Source of the DNA: Sordaria brevicollis
Taxonomy: Eukaryota > Ascomycota > Sordariomycetes > Sordariales > Sordariaceae
DNA length: 64,000 nt
Reading direction: 5' to 3'
NCBI GenBank assembly: GCA_033439795.1
Contig: JAUTDP010000016.1
Coordinates: 1 to 64,000 of the forward strand
Program-made: the position numbers and the translations under genes
Shown here: positions 24,720 to 38,999 of the stretch, piece after piece
Layout of the letters: each line of letters begins with the position of its first letter
Position numbering within the stretch: the first letter of the stretch is position 1
Notes under the pieces: generated by a model
What the model saw: the letters and a program-made list of their open reading frames with translations, nothing else
What the model was told of the DNA's origin: nothing
Database searches by the model: none

Positions 24720-27168
24720 CTAAATACCAATTTTATTATAATTAAAAATCAAACCCTAATAAATTTATTAACGAAGAATATACAAATATAAAGAATATTT
24801 TTAATATTATATAACGTAAAATCCTATATATATACTATTATAATAATTTATCCCCGGCCGTTATCCTTAAACTTTTTCCTAATATTAATATATTTATATA
24901 AATATTTTCGGAATTATATATATATATTAACGAATAATTCTTGTATTATAAATATAAATTTCTTTTCTACTATATATATAAGTTCATTATAAATTAGATT
25001 AAAGACTATCCGACCGACTTTCGTTTCTATCGTTATTATACCCTACTGAGAATTTTAAAAAAGGACGGCGAAATTAATAAAAATACACTACGGTTTTCTA
25101 AATATAATATCGATTATACTAAAAAGTAAATATATACTAAATTCGACGACTCGTTATATTCAATATTATTCGAATATATTACGCCTATTCTAAATTGGGA
25201 AGAAAATTTCATTACCGAAAAGAGGAATAAAAAATTCCGTTTTTACTACTTTAAATATATTTATATTATAATATTACAAAAATGTACCGAAGTATATATA
25301 AACGAACGTACCGCTATAAATAATAAAGGCCGCTAAAAATAATAGATTTATAACAATAATATATAACTAATCTTTAAGATTATACGTAATAAATATAATA
25401 ATTAATATAATAAATTCACTATTAATCCCGGTTTTAAAAATATTAAAATCGATTTATTCTTCTAAAACGAGCCCGCTCTTATATAAGGCGGTAATATTAT
25501 CGCCGTTAATCTAACCGAATATTAGCAATAATATAATACTATAAATTTGCCTCTATTTCTACTTTCTCCGCCTTCGCCTTATAACGATAATATTAGTAAT
25601 AATAATACCGGTAATAAATATAATATTAATAATAAGGATATCGGTAATAAATATAATATTAGTAATAATAATAATAATTTTAATATATTCGTAAATTTAG
25701 GTTTAAAGTCTATTAAAAAATTTATTAAATTAATATTAAAAAAGAAACTACTATCGTTAACCATTAACGCTAAAAAAATACTCAAAATAATCTAATTACG
25801 TATACCCGTATCGCTATTTCTTAAATTATAAAATACCCTTAAAAATCGATTCCTAATAAATAACGAGGAATTTAAACAGCTCGCTATATTTATTAAAAAA
25901 GTCCCCGCTATATTTAATAAAAGCTTCGAAATTAGGAAAATACGAATCGGCAATTATATTTAAAAAATACAAATTAATATTAATTCTTTTAAAGAATTAG
26001 TATTCTATTTCTATAATAATTTCGGCGTTTAAAAAACCAAGGAAATTCGTATAAAAATACCCACTTTCCTATTATTAAAAGTTAAACCTAAACTAATAAT
26101 TAAACCGATAATTAATAAACCGGTTATTACCCCAATCCTAATCCCCGTATTTAATTAATAACGTACTATTATTAAATTTAAAAAGGAAAATTTCTAATAT
26201 ATTAACGATATTAACGCTAATATAATAATAAAAGACTTACATCGCTTTTAACTTAACCGAAAGGCGTAATATTTTAAAAAATAAATAAATAATACAGTTG
26301 AATTATTTTCCCCTAAATAAATCCAATAATACTTCGACTAATTTAAAGATAATTAACCGAATAATAATAATATAAAGTAATATATTAACAATATTTATAA
26401 AATTACCCGGTATATATACGTAATAAATAACCTTCCTCGATTAATAACCCCAATTAAATTAAATATAAACAGTTATAACGAATTATATAATTATCCTAGA
26501 AATAAACTTATCGATAAATTACTAACGGATATTATATAGAAGTTCGATTAAAACTAGATTACTATAGAAAATAAATACAGACTTACCGAATTCTATAATA
26601 AATTCAATTTCCATTTAAAATAATAGCGTTTAATTTACAACCGTTTATAATTTTTAATAAATAGAGCCAAAAAAGAAATTAAAGAATATAAGAAGGTAAT
26701 TACATTAAACTTTAAAAACGCTAAAAAGGCTACGAATATTAAAGTAAAAAAAATATTAACTATAATTATTAACGATATAAATAGAGAAGTAAATATTTCG
26801 TAAATAAATATTAACGAACCGTTTAATACTAAAATTATTAATATAAAAATTAAAAATCCCAATTAAGAAAATAATAAAATTATTCGCTATAAAAAGGCTA
26901 CCCACAAAGGGAAAGAGAAGGAATTCGAATATTAAAAATAAATTCGTCGCGCTAAAGAAATATCCGCCCAAATTAAATAATAAGAGGTTAAATATCGTAA
27001 AAAATAATAAGAGGAAGATCGTTTCGAAATTAAACGTATTAAACGCGTTAAAAAAGAAGAAATTAAATATATTAAAATTAAACGTATTAAAAAGGAGGAA
27101 ATTATTCGTTTCAAAGCTAAATATATCGAATATATTAAAAAGGAGGAAATTAAACGTATCGAAATTAA
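24720..27168 (+). pseudogene. Host sequence C, left piece: unidentified coding relic
   Basis: The plus-strand frame is coding-like across most of the piece, with stops at expected Gln codons. It includes an Asn-rich open stretch (25,547-25,795), a Pro/Ile segment (about 26,080-26,160, PIINKPVITPILIPVFN) and a highly charged Lys/Glu/Arg repeat region (26,930-27,168, units like RIKKEEI and YIKKEEIKRI) that looks like a coiled coil. The reading frame continues directly into 35,115 once element A and one ATTAA copy are removed. I do not recognise the protein. It could be a mobile-element gene or a degraded duplicated host gene. Confidence 0.55.
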
Positions 27169-27454
27169 TATAAAGTCACAGGTACGAGAGGGTGAGAGTA
27201 GGTCGTATAAAGTAGGTCTATTCTAAGAGAAAGACTTTAGCCTAATTAAATATAAATCTCTAATTAAAAATTATCCTCTTTTATACTTATACGCTTCCCT
27301 ATAAGTCTAGAATAATCGGCGCCCGGATTCCGAAATCCTTTCCTCTATATTATATTTTACTATCTTTATTTTATCCGTTATTTTATTTATTATCTTAGGC
27401 TATTATACCCTAATTATATAAGTCCCCTTAAGCCTTCTTAATAATACCTTTACA
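27169..27454 (-). repeat. 3' LTR of copy A
   Basis: 286 bp. The outer end keeps AAAGTCACAGGTACGAGAGG while the inner half is strongly converted. The polypurine tract (eight C on the plus strand, 27,460-27,467) follows five bases after it. Confidence 0.93.
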
Positions 27455-28469
27455 ATTATCCCCCCCCTTAAAAGCTATAATCCCTTATAATTCTAATATT
27501 AATTATTACAATCCGTAGAAAATTTTATTTTCCGTTTATATATTATACTATATTTCGTAAAAGATTTTATTTTTTACTCGTATATTATATTGCGCTTCGG
27601 TTTTATTATACCGTTTAATTATCTATTCTTATTTTATATATTAACGTTATTCCCCCCCCGGCTAATTTAGTCCTTAAATTGTACTATTATATAACGATTA
27701 CTATAATATTTATAGGGGTAATGCTTTTACGTTAAACGGTTTTATTAAAAAACTTAAAAACCGACCGGTGATATTTATATCGATATATTAAATAAAGTAA
27801 CGGTCCCCGCTTATTTTAATTGTCCGTATTATATTAATATTCTTACGTTTATTAGCCGCGGTATTATAATAATTTACCGGTTCCGCGGTTATTATTCGCC
27901 CTTTAGGGCTATTATTAAATTTTTAAAAACCGACCCTAAAATAGTTTAATTTCTATATATTACGCGCTTTATTTACCGTTTCGGTATTCTTTTTTTTCGC
28001 GTCCTTTCCCTAAATAGGAAGTATTTTATTTTAAATAATAAAGGATTTCGAAAGAATTTCGAAGTAGGATAAAAATTCTACCCCGAATTAAAATTGGAAT
28101 TTCGTCCGGAATTAATTTTAAAATTTAACCCGAACCGCCCTTCCTTTTTTTAAAATTAAACCCTTATAATTCCTAAAATATAAGGAAGGATTTATTAATT
28201 TTAATTAATTAACCGGGTTAATAAAAGCCCCAATACGTATTAATTATTTTTAAAAGTTAGAAATACTTTAAATTATATTATCGATTAATAATTATTTATT
28301 CTATATAATTAATAATTTATTATATTTCTTTAATTTAAAGAATCCTATTAATATTTATATTTATTAGTCGGGCTATAGATTTTTTTACGGTTTAGGCCGC
28401 TATAATTACCTTAGGGCCGGATAACCCTTAATACTATTTACGAATAAACGTTAAAGAAGAATTTATTCA

Positions 28470-28960
28470 TTAATTTTAAATCCTCCTAATTTAATTATTT
28501 TATTTTTATTAGACGGAAAATCTTTAATCTAATAGGAAATATTAAAACGGCTTTCTTTTTAATATATTAAATTTTTTATAATTTTAATAAGGAATTTATT
28601 AACTAATTTAGGTTCTTTTAATTTAATTATTTTATCCTTATTAAACGGAGAATTCTTAATTTAGTAAGAAGTATTAGAACGGTTCTCTTTTTAATATACT
28701 AAATTCTCTATAATCTTAATAAGGAATTTGCCGGTTAATTTAAATTTTCTTAATTTAATTATTTTATCCTTATTAGATAGAGAATCTTTAATTTAATAGG
28801 AAATATTAAAATGGTTTTCCCTTTAATATATCGGATTTTTTATAATTTTAATAAAGAATTTGCCGGTTATTTTAAATCCTTTTAATTTAATTACTTATCT
28901 TTATCGGATAAGGAATTCCTAGTTTAATAAAAATATTAAAAAAGTTTTTTTTCTAATTTT
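28470..28960 (-). repeat. 132-bp tandem repeat in copy A, four copies
   Basis: The anchor TAATTTAATTA recurs at 28,487, 28,619, 28,751 and 28,883, exactly 132 bp apart. 132 bp is 44 codons, and the minus-strand frame stays aligned between units (for example KIIKNL, FNISY, KDFPSNKNKII), so it may once have encoded a 44-residue repeat downstream of integrase. Copy B has three units, which accounts for nearly all of the length difference between the two copies. Confidence 0.88.
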
Positions 28961-29399
28961 AATATTCGGATTTTTTAAATTCTTCGTAATTTTAATTCGC
29001 AATTCGGTATAATTATTTCTTAATTAATATTATATTAAAATATCCAAAATTAAATTACTAATCCTTAAATACTTTATTTCTAATATAAACTACCCTTAGT
29101 TTATTCTATTACGTAAATTTTTCGCCGGCGATAATATTTCTTTTCCTATTAATAAATAAATTTTTAATTCCCATCCTCGTCGAAGTATATAATAATTATT
29201 TACTTATTAAACTTTATATATAATATTTTACGCAATATTCGGCGCCTATTATTCTTTATAATCGTAGAATAATAAATTTTTATTATATTATTTATATTAA
29301 TTATCCTATTTCTTATAATATTTTTATTTAATTTTCTACTATTTAAAGAATACTTTTTACGTATTTTCGAAATATTCTTTAAATTCTTAAATATTATAT

Positions 29400-32300
29400 T
29401 CTACGGGCTACCTTACTTATTTAATTAAAAACCTTTAATTTATATTTACTCTTTAATAATTTATAATTTCCTTAATTTCCTATTCCTCCTATTTATTATA
29501 TAATTCCAATAATAGCATCTCGTAATTTCCGTTTTCTTTACTCTTTTAAAATTTTAATAAATTAATTAAAAAGACGTTATATATCCGGTTATATTATATT
29601 AATAGGACTACCTAATACGCTTAAGAATTAATTCTCTTTAATATTTTAATTTTAATATATATAAGTATTAACTTCCTATTTTTAAATCAAAAATTCTTAA
29701 TTAATAAATTTACAATATCGTTCGGTTAAAATTCAATTAATATATACTTTTTATTATACCCCTTCTTTTATACTTTTATTATTTCATTCTAATAATATTA
29801 TATTATTTTATAAACTTCCTCTAATTTCTATAATTGCTCTTTTACGCTTTAAATTTTAATAAGGTTCTACCCCTAAATATATTCGATTATATATAAATAA
29901 TAACCGTATAAAGTTTTAAACGGCGAAACCCCTATAATTATATATATAGAATTATTATACGCGAATTCCGCTTTTAAAAATTCCTTACTTTAAAATATAG
30001 GGTCGCTTTTTAAAGTTCGAATATATAAAATCTTTTTAATAATTTAATATAAACGTTCTGTTTATTTATCCGTTTACGGGTAGAATATAATAAATAACTT
30101 TCGTAAAATTTTATATATTTTAATAAATTCCTTTTAAAATTCGCTAATAAATAATTTATCCCTATTACTTATAATTCCTAATAGTAAACCGAATCGGTAT
30201 TTTATATATTTATATAATAAGGACGTTATAGAAATTATATTAAACGTTTTAATAATAAGTATAAATAAAGCTATTTTAATAAATCGGTTTATAATTATTA
30301 AAATAATATTATATATTTTTCTATCGGCCCTTTAATTCGGCGGAAAATTAATAATAAAATCGATATTAATTTTTTAAAAAAGTTATTTAAATATTAATAA
30401 AAATTAAAAATTTCTGTAGGGTTAATATTAAGGTTTTTAAATCCCTTAATATAATTCGTACTTCGTAACGTATTTTTAAATATTTTATATAAAACCCTCT
30501 TAATAGAATTTCCTTTTAATAAATTTTAAAGTTTTAAATATATTTATATAATTAACCTTTAAATTATTATAATAAAAGCGTAAAATCTCTTTATAGAATA
30601 ATCTTTCTTTAGGGATTATTAACCGTTTTTTAAAATAAAAAACCCCTTAATTATTTAATTTATATCTCCCGATTATAATCCCTTTAAATTAAATAATCGC
30701 TATTTATTCGGCTAAATTTAAATCCTTAGGTTAAAATCCCTTTATAATAGTATAAAATTCCCGGTTCGCTAAAAGTATTTAAAGGATTTTTCGGTATACT
30801 ATCTTTTTTACGACTTTATATAATAAGATTTAAAAGAACGTTCCTTTTACCGGTTATATTAATAAAATATTTTTTATAATAATAACGGACTGCATTATTC
30901 GTCAAATTTATTTAACGAAGGCGTAAATTATAAATTTCTTTTTATATTAATATAAAATTTTAAAATTTAATTACTTTTCAATTATATTTAATAATTTTAA
31001 AATAAAGTTTAATTTCTTTTAAAAGGTCGGTAAAACGTCGCTATAGGTTATATCCCCTTTTATATAATTTAGCTTTTTAAATAAATTGTCCGTTAAATTC
31101 GTTTTCCTTAACTAGTATTTTATTTCGAAATTAAATTAAAATAATTAATAGATTTAACGGGCTAATTTTTTATATAAATCGTTCGCTAGCGATTTTATAA
31201 TTTTTTTTAACGTTTTATAATCCGTAAATATTATAAATAGTTTTGGAAATCCTTTTAAATAATATACCTAATAATTTAAATTAATTATAATAGTGAATAA
31301 TTCCTATTAACCTGTATATTATTATTATTCTATATTTATTAATTTTTTAAAAAGAATATTACGGGGTACTAAATATTTTTTATAAATTAGGATAAAATTC
31401 CCGAAATAACCCTCTATAAAATATCTATTTTAATTTTAATCTTTTTAATTAAATCCTAATAATAAAAGATTAGTATTATTATAAACGCTTTTTTTAAAGC
31501 CTAGAATATTTTATCGGCCTCTTTAATTTAATAAAACGCGTTTAATTTCCGTTTATTCTTATTCCCCTTTAATAAATTAATAATAGGCCCTACTATATAA
31601 AAATATTAATATACGAACCGTCGGTAAAAATTAATAAATTTTAAAAATATTTTAATATTATAGAAGGATTGAAACGTTAATTACTCCTAAACCGCTTTTA
31701 TTCGTTCGAAATTTATTATTACCCCTTCTATAATAATTTAATAATCGAAGAAATCGATATAATCCTTATAAATATCGTATTTAAACGCTTTTACAAAAAA
31801 TTAAATAACGCGTAAGCGTTCGAAAATTAAATAGAAATATTCGTTATATTTTTCCTTAAAATTCGAATAAATTAAAATATCGTTAAAATATATTACGCAA
31901 ATATAGTTAATAAATTCCGCGAATATTTTATATATATATATTTAAAATATAGTAAATATATTTATAAGCCCGAACGGTATTATTATATATTCGAAATAAT
32001 TATATTGCGTTTTAAAAATGATTTTTTATTAATCTCCTTCCTTAATTCGGATCCGGTAATACGCTTTATATAAATTAACTTTAGAAAATACTTTAGCGCC
32101 GATTATTTAATTTATTAATTCGCTAATTAATAATAACGGATATCGATTTTTAATAGTAATTTTATTTAATTTTCGGTAATCGATATACAATTATAATATA
32201 CTATTTTTCTTAAATATAAATAAAATCGGTACCCTAATAGAATTTTAAAAATAATAAATATAATTAATTTATAAATTTACTTTTAAATATTTATATAATA

Positions 32301-33900
32301 TTTTTAATTATATAATAAATAAAAGGTAAATAAAGATATTAAATACTTCTTTTCTTTCTTTCAAAACGATTTCGTATTTAACGTCTAATAATTATAATAG
32401 CATTTTAACCTTTTTTTTAAAAAATACGTCCTTAAACCCTTTTAATATTAAAGGAATATTATCCGCTATACCTTCGGGCGGCTCTTTATTTTCGTTTACG
32501 TTTTTAAAATCCGGTTTTAATAAATTATATATTAAAATTAAATTAATAATATAAATTCGGTTATTATATATTACTTTACGCGCGAAAGTTGTAATATTAA
32601 TAAAAGGTACCCCTTTAAATTTAAATTCGTTTTTACTAATATATATAATAATATTTTGAGAATTTATATTCGGTATAAATAATAATAATGATAATATCCG
32701 ACTATTTACTTAAATTAGATAGAATAATTAAATAAACTTTCTTTTTTAACCCCTTTAATTTTTTAAAATAAATATTAATTCGTATACTCCGTAGTAACGT
32801 ATTTTTCCGCTATTTATATTTATTAAAATAAATAGAATACCGGTTTCCATTTTCTTTAATTTATACTTCTTTATAAAATTCTTACATATAATATTAACTT
32901 TTACTTTTAAATTAAAATTTATATATTCTTCCAATCGGCAATCCCTTAATATAATTAATATTATAGAAATTTTACTTAACCCGTTTCTTCTAACCGTTTT
33001 AAAATTATTAACCCCGTCGAATAACGGCTTTTTTATAAGGCTTAACCTTTTACTAATTCTTTAATATCCGAAATATAATTATTTTTTTTATTATTATTAT
33101 ATTTAGTATTTTATTCGGTAATTACACTTTAAATAGTAACCTTCTCTTTCGGCCGGTTTTAATTATTTATTTTTTTATATTTCGTATAATTACGAACGTA
33201 ATATCCTTTATTTTTATAATTATAATAATTTAGACCGGATTTATTATCACCTTCATTTTATTTATTAAAGGATTAATCTCTTTTATAACTTTTACGCCTT
33301 TTAGAATTATAATTTTAATTATAATCCCGATTATAATTTCGGTTACAATCTTTATTATAATTAAAATATTTATTATTCGAAGACCTTTTATAACATAAAA
33401 ATTATTCGTTATAACGATTTCTATTTATTTTATCCTTTAAGGTTTGCTTTTTATTTTTAAATTCGGTTTACTAATTTATTACCTTCGAGGTAATTTCTAT
33501 TAGATTATTAATAAAAATTTAATATATACGGAAGTAATTACGTATATTTTTCTTTAATCGGAAGAAGAAATTATATATTAATTATTTATTTATAACGATA
33601 TTCTTATTAAGCCATTAATAATTATATTAATATTAATCCTACAATTTTTATAAATCCTTATTATCGTTTTAATATATAAAGAATAATTATTTTCTAATAT
33701 CGAATTCGTAAATTTCGGGGGTAATATATTCCTTATAAATAAACCCTAAAAATTCTTCTTATATTATAAATCGCTTTTAACCCTTATTATCGAAAAGGGT
33801 AATAGAATATATACGTTATAAAATAATTATAGAATTATTAGCTTTAAAAAGGGCCTATTAAATAAATTAGTAAACGTTAATACTTTTACGAATTTAATTA
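29400..33900 (-). pseudogene. Copy A gag-pol remnant
   Basis: The zinc knuckle at 33,186-33,227 has the C-x2-C-x4-H-x4-C spacing, but all four ligands are Tyr (NYYNYKNKGYYVRNY). The RT palm near 31,930-31,850 reads FAEFINYICVIYFNDILIYSNF, with the catalytic site at 31,876-31,890 YFND (first Asp lost, second kept). RT fingers near 32,060-32,020 match copy B around its insertion point. Integrase-equivalent sequence extends toward 29,500. Stops are abundant. Confidence 0.88.
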
Positions 33901-34828
33901 CCGTTTTTAATACCGTTAATTTAATCTTCGACTTCGGTATTCGTATTATTCATCGTTAATTTACAAATATTATACGTAAGGGGACGTAAATAGGATTCTT
34001 TATTTTTTTAATTTATTATTTTTTATATAAATTATAATAATATTTATAAAAATTATAATATTATTTTTATAAATTTTTAATATTTATACCGTTTTACGCG
34101 TTTATATTTATAGGATATTTACCGCCTATATTACTCTTATATAGGGGAAAAATTATTAATATAATTAAATCGATTAAATTAAATAGACGGAAAGTAGGAA
34201 CGGGTCCGGGAATAAGAACGGGCGCGAAATTAGGAATAAAAATGAAAATAAAAATGAAAGCGGGATTAAAAATATTTATTTAATTAATAATTATATACGG
34301 ATAGAGAACGGCTACGTTAATTAAATTTTAAAGGGCTTTTACCCTAACGAAATTCTAATTATAATTATTATTCCGCCCTATTAATATAATATTCCCTCTA
34401 TTAATAAAAATTCTTAGAATAATAATAATTAAAGATACGTAAATTCCTTATTAAATATTATTCTTTAACCTATATTTAAATTTTTTATTTAGAATTACCT
34501 TCGGATTTTTCGCGCAATATAAATTCGGATTATAATTTATTATCGTTAATATTATTATATTTATTACTAGGATCTTTTCGGGCGGTATTATATTCGGGTT
34601 CGTAAAATGCCGCTTCGTAATCGTTTTCCCCGTATTTATTAATAACCCTTTTATTAACGGGATCTTTAATTATATTATTAATAATACGTAGGTGGTTATA
34701 CGTTTTTTATATCGGGCCTACGCTATTTTTATAACGAAAATTAATAATACCTTTTTTATATAAATTCTCCTTACGCGTATTAATTATATTTATAACCTTT
34801 ATTAATAGAATTATAGAGGTTAAAGAAT

Positions 34829-35114
34829 TATAAAATTATAAATATAAAAGGGTAAAAGTAAATTATATAAAATAAGTCTATTTTAGGAGAAAGATTTTAA
34901 TTTAGTTAAATATAAGTTTTTAATTAGGAATTATCCTCTTTTATATTTATATACTTCTTTATAAGTCCGGAACGGTCGGCGCTTAAACTCCGAAATCCTT
35001 TCTTCTATATTATATCCTACTATCCTTATTTTATCCGCTATCTTATCCGTCGTCCTAGGCCACTATACCCTAGTTGTACGGGTCCCCCTAGGCCTTCCTA
35101 GTAATACCCTTATA
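34829..35114 (-). repeat. 5' LTR of copy A
   Basis: 286 bp. The outer (right) half is well preserved (CCTAGGCCACTATACCC, TTGTACGGGTCCCCCTAGG). The inner end is converted (TATAAAATTATAAATATAAA where the 3' LTR has TATAAAGTCACAGGTACGAG). Confidence 0.93.
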
Positions 35115-35542
35115 ATTAAACGTATTAAAAAGGAAGAAATTACTCGTTTCGAAACTAAATATATTAAATGTATTAAAAAGGAGGAAGCCGAATATATTAA
35201 AGTTAAATATTGTAAAAAATAATAAGAAGAAGATCGTTTCGAAATTGAATATATTAAAAAAGAAGAGGCTACCCGTTAAATTATACTTACTTTTAAATAA
35301 TAAAAATTATTTTCTTTGACCCCCATACTTTATAATTTACTAACCCCATTATTATTATTAACCTATTCTTCGTAACGGTTAATTATTTAACCTAATCTTC
35401 GTAAATTATCTTCTAAGCCCGCCTATAATATAATTAAAATCGCTACTATTTAACCCGTCCTAAAAATCGAAATTATAACGGATAATATATTTTTTTTACG
35501 ACCGATTAATTTATCGGTAAAACCGTCGCGCTTATACCCCCG
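35115..35542 (+). pseudogene. Host sequence C, middle piece
   Basis: 428 bp between copies A and B. It begins with the second ATTAA duplication, continues the Lys/Glu-rich repeats of the left piece in frame (RIKKEEITRFE, then EEDRFEIEYIKKEEATR), then a Leu/Pro-rich segment, and ends in CCCCG (35,538-35,542), the target duplication of copy B. The join proves that A and B landed in the same pre-existing sequence. Confidence 0.75.
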
Positions 35543-35828
35543 TGTAAGGGTATCGCTAGGAAGGCTTAGGGGGACCCGTACAACTAGGGTATAGTGGCCT
35601 AAAACGACGGATAAAATAGCGGATAAAATAAGGATAATAGAATATAATATAGAGGAAAAGATTTCGGAGTCCGGGCGCCGACCGTTCCGGACTTATAAGG
35701 AAGCGTATAAATATAAAAGAGGATAATTCCTAGCCAAAAATTTATATTTAATTAAATTAAAATCTTTCTCCTAAAATAGATTTACTTTATACGACCTATT
35801 TTTACCCTTTTATACTTATAATTTTATA
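35543..35828 (+). repeat. 5' LTR of copy B
   Basis: 286 bp starting TGTAAGGGTAT. The outer half is preserved (TTAGGGGGACCCGTACAACT) and the inner end is converted to AAAATAGATTTACTTTATAC and similar. Confidence 0.95.
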
Positions 35829-36899
35829 ATTCTTTAACCTCTATAATTCCGTTAATAAAGGCTATAAATATAATTAATAAATATAAGGAGAATTCGCGTA
35901 AAAAAGGTATTATTAACTTTCGTTATAAAAATAACGTAAGCCCAATATAAAAAACGTATAACTATTTATATATTATTAATAATATAATTAAAAATTTTAT
36001 TAATAAAGGGGTTATTAATAAATATAGGGAAAACGATTACGAAGTAGCGTTTTACAAACCCGAAAATAATATCGCCTTAGAAAATCCTAATAATAAATAT
36101 AATAATATTAGCAATAATAAATTATAATCCGAACTTATATTACGTAAAAAGGCTAAAGGTAATTTTAAATAAAAAATTTAAATACGGGTTAAAGAATAAT
36201 ATTTAATAAAGAATTTATATACTTTTAATTATTATTATTCTAAGAGCTTTTATTAATAAAGGGAATATTATATTAATAGGGCAGAATAATAATTATAATC
36301 GGAATTTCGTCGGGGTAAAAGCCCTTTAAAATTTAATTAGCGTAACCGCTCTTTATCTATATATAGCCGTTTATTAAACGAATATTCTTAATTCTTATTT
36401 TATTTTTATTCCTATTCCTATTCCCGGTTTTATACCCGTTCTTATTCTTAAATCCGTTCCCGCTCCCTATCTACCTAATCCGATTAATTTAATTATTTTA
36501 ATAGCTTCTCCTCTGCGTAAAAACGTTATAGGCGGCGAACGTCCCGCGAACGTAAATACGTAAAGCGGTACGAACGTTAAGGATTTATAAAAATAATATT
36601 ATAATTTTTATAAATATTATTATAATTTATATAAAAAATTATAAGTTAAAGAAATAAGGAATCCTATTTATATCCCCCTACGTATAACGTTTATAAATTA
36701 ATAATAAATAATACGAACGCCGAAATCGAAAATTAAATTAATAATATCGAAAACGGTAATTAAATTCGTAAAAATATTAATATTTATTAATTTATTTAAT
36801 AAACCCTCTTTACAATTAATAATTCTATAATTATTTTATAGCGTATATATTCCGTTATTTTCTTCGACGATAAGGGTTAAAAATGATTTATAATATAAA

Positions 36900-38621
36900 A
36901 AAAATTCCTAAAGTTTATTTATAAAAAATATATTATTCCCGAAGTTTACGAATTCAATATTAAAAAGCAATTATTCTTTATACGTTAAAATAATAATAAA
37001 GACCCGTAGAAATTATAAAATCGATACTAATATAATTATTAATAATTTAATAAAAATATCGTTATAAATAAGTAATCGGTATATAATTTCTTCTTCCGAT
37101 TAAAAAAGGATATATACGATTATTTCCGTACGTATTAAATCCCTATTAATAACTTAATAGAAATTATTTCGAAGGTAATAAATTAATAAACCGAATTTAA
37201 AAATAAAAAATAAACCCCGAAGGACGAAATAAATAAAAGTCGTTATAACGAAAAATCTTTACGCTATAAAAGGTTTTCGAATAATAAATATTCTAATTAT
37301 AATAAGGACCGTAATTAAAATTATAACCGAAATTATAATCGGGATTGTAATTCTAAAAGGCGTAAAAGCCGTAAGAGAGATTAATCCCCTAATAAATAGA
37401 ACGGGGGTAATAATAAATCCGGCCTAAATTATTATAATTACGGAAATAAAGGATATTACGCTCGTAATTATATAAAATATAAAAAGATAAATAATTAAAA
37501 TTAACCGAAAGAGAAAGCTATTATTTAAAGCGTAATTACCGAATAAAATATTAAATATAATAATAATAAAGAAAATAATTATATTTCGGATACCGAAGAA
37601 TTAGTAAAAGGTTAAGCCTTATAGAAGAGCCGTTATTCGATAGGGTTAATAATTTTAAAACTGCCGGAAGAAACGGGCTAGGTAAAATTTCTATATTATT
37701 AATTATATTAAGGGGTCGCCGATTAAAAGAATATATAGATTTAAATTTAGGAATAAAAGTTAATATTATATATAAAAACTTCGCGAAGAAATATAAATTA
37801 AAGAAAATAAAAATTAATATTTTATTTATTTTAATAAATACGAATAGTAAAGAAATATATTATTATAAAGTATATAAATTAATATTTATTCTAAAGGACC
37901 GGAGGGGTTAGGAAAGAGAATTTATTTAATTATTTTATATAATTCGAAGAAATAATCGGATACCGTTATTATTATGATTTATATTAGGTATAAATTCTAA
38001 AAGTATTATTATATATATTAATAAAAACGAATTTAAATTTAAAGGGGTACCCCTTATTAATATTACAATTTTCGCGCGTAAAATAATATATAATAACCGA
38101 ATTTATATTATTAATTTAATTTCAATATATAATTTATTAGAACCGGACTTTAAAAATATAAATAAAAATAAAGAGCCGTCTAAAAGTATAGCGGATAATA
38201 TTCCCTTAGCGTTAAAAGGGTTTAAAAATATACTTTTTAAAGAAAAGGTTAAAACGCTATTATAATTATTAAATATTAAATATAAAATCGTCCTTAAAAA
38301 AGGGGAAGAAGTATTTAATATCCCTATTTACCTTTTAGTTATTACGTAATTAAAACGCTATACGAATATTTAAAAGAGAATTTACAAATTAATTATATCC
38401 GTTATTCCTAAAGTTCTATTAGGGTATTAATTTTATGTATATTTAAAAAGGATAGTACATTATAATTATATATTAATTATTAAGGATTAAATAAAATTAT
38501 TATTAAAAATCGATACTTATTATTATTAATTAGCGAATTAATAAATTAAATAATCGGCGTTAAAGTATTTTCTAAAATTAATTTATACGAAGCGTATTAT
38601 TAAATCCGAATTAAAGAAAGG
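36900..38621 (+). pseudogene. Copy B gag and 5' pol remnant, up to the D insertion
   Basis: The zinc knuckle at 37,430-37,471 keeps C-x2-C-x4-H-x4-C spacing with all four ligands turned to Tyr (YYNYGNKGYYARNY), preceded by an Arg/Asn/Tyr-rich basic stretch. RT begins around 38,440; peptides such as LLLKIDTYYY and KLIYTKRIIKSELKKG match the RT fingers region. The frame is cut at 38,621, inside RT just before the expected K-T-A/I-F block, by element D. Confidence 0.88.
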
Positions 38622-38921
38622 TGATAGGGTAATACCACGATGCGTTGTAGCAATCTGTAATATTGAAAAGAAGATAATCTAAAAGGAAGAAAGGGAGCCG
38701 CAGGCTAGCGCTTACGGGAATCCTTTTTAAGGATCCGACCCGACCATTGAATATTATACAATTTAAGGTAGGTCCTCGATTACGCCCGGCGGGCGCCTAC
38801 TAGGCATACGCCTATCAATCTACCGGCTAGCAAGTCTTACCAAAATATAGCGCCTATAGTATACTATACTTTCTATCTAATCGATTTAATATATATATAT
38901 ATAATTTATACTTCCGCATTA
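38622..38921 (-). repeat. 3' LTR of element D
   Basis: 300 bp beginning TGATAGGG. The outer end retains CCACGATGCGTTGTAGCAAT. It is much richer in G/C than the D interior. Confidence 0.94.
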
Positions 38922-38999
38922 AATCCTAACGCTATAAAGAGAATATTATTATCCTTAATAAAAATATTTTTACTTTTTCCTCGAAGAGCGTCGCCGCTT

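Larger units (their letters stand above)
27169..35114 (-). mobile_element. Ty3/gypsy LTR retrotransposon copy A, inserted in C
   Basis: 286-bp LTRs at both ends and a perfect 5-bp target duplication ATTAA (27,164-27,168 and 35,115-35,119). It reads on the minus strand: gag with a dead zinc knuckle, RT, integrase region, a 132-bp tandem repeat, polypurine tract, 3' LTR. It is the same family as copy B, which lies 428 bp away in opposite orientation. At 7,946 bp, A is uninterrupted and serves as the reference empty site for the three insertions in B. Confidence 0.95.

Noticed and set aside
26635..27114. Three overlapping hydrophobic minus-strand frames suggesting membrane proteins
   Set aside because: They are the complement of the Lys/Glu-rich coding strand of sequence C (AAR codons read as Phe/Leu/Ile on the opposite strand).
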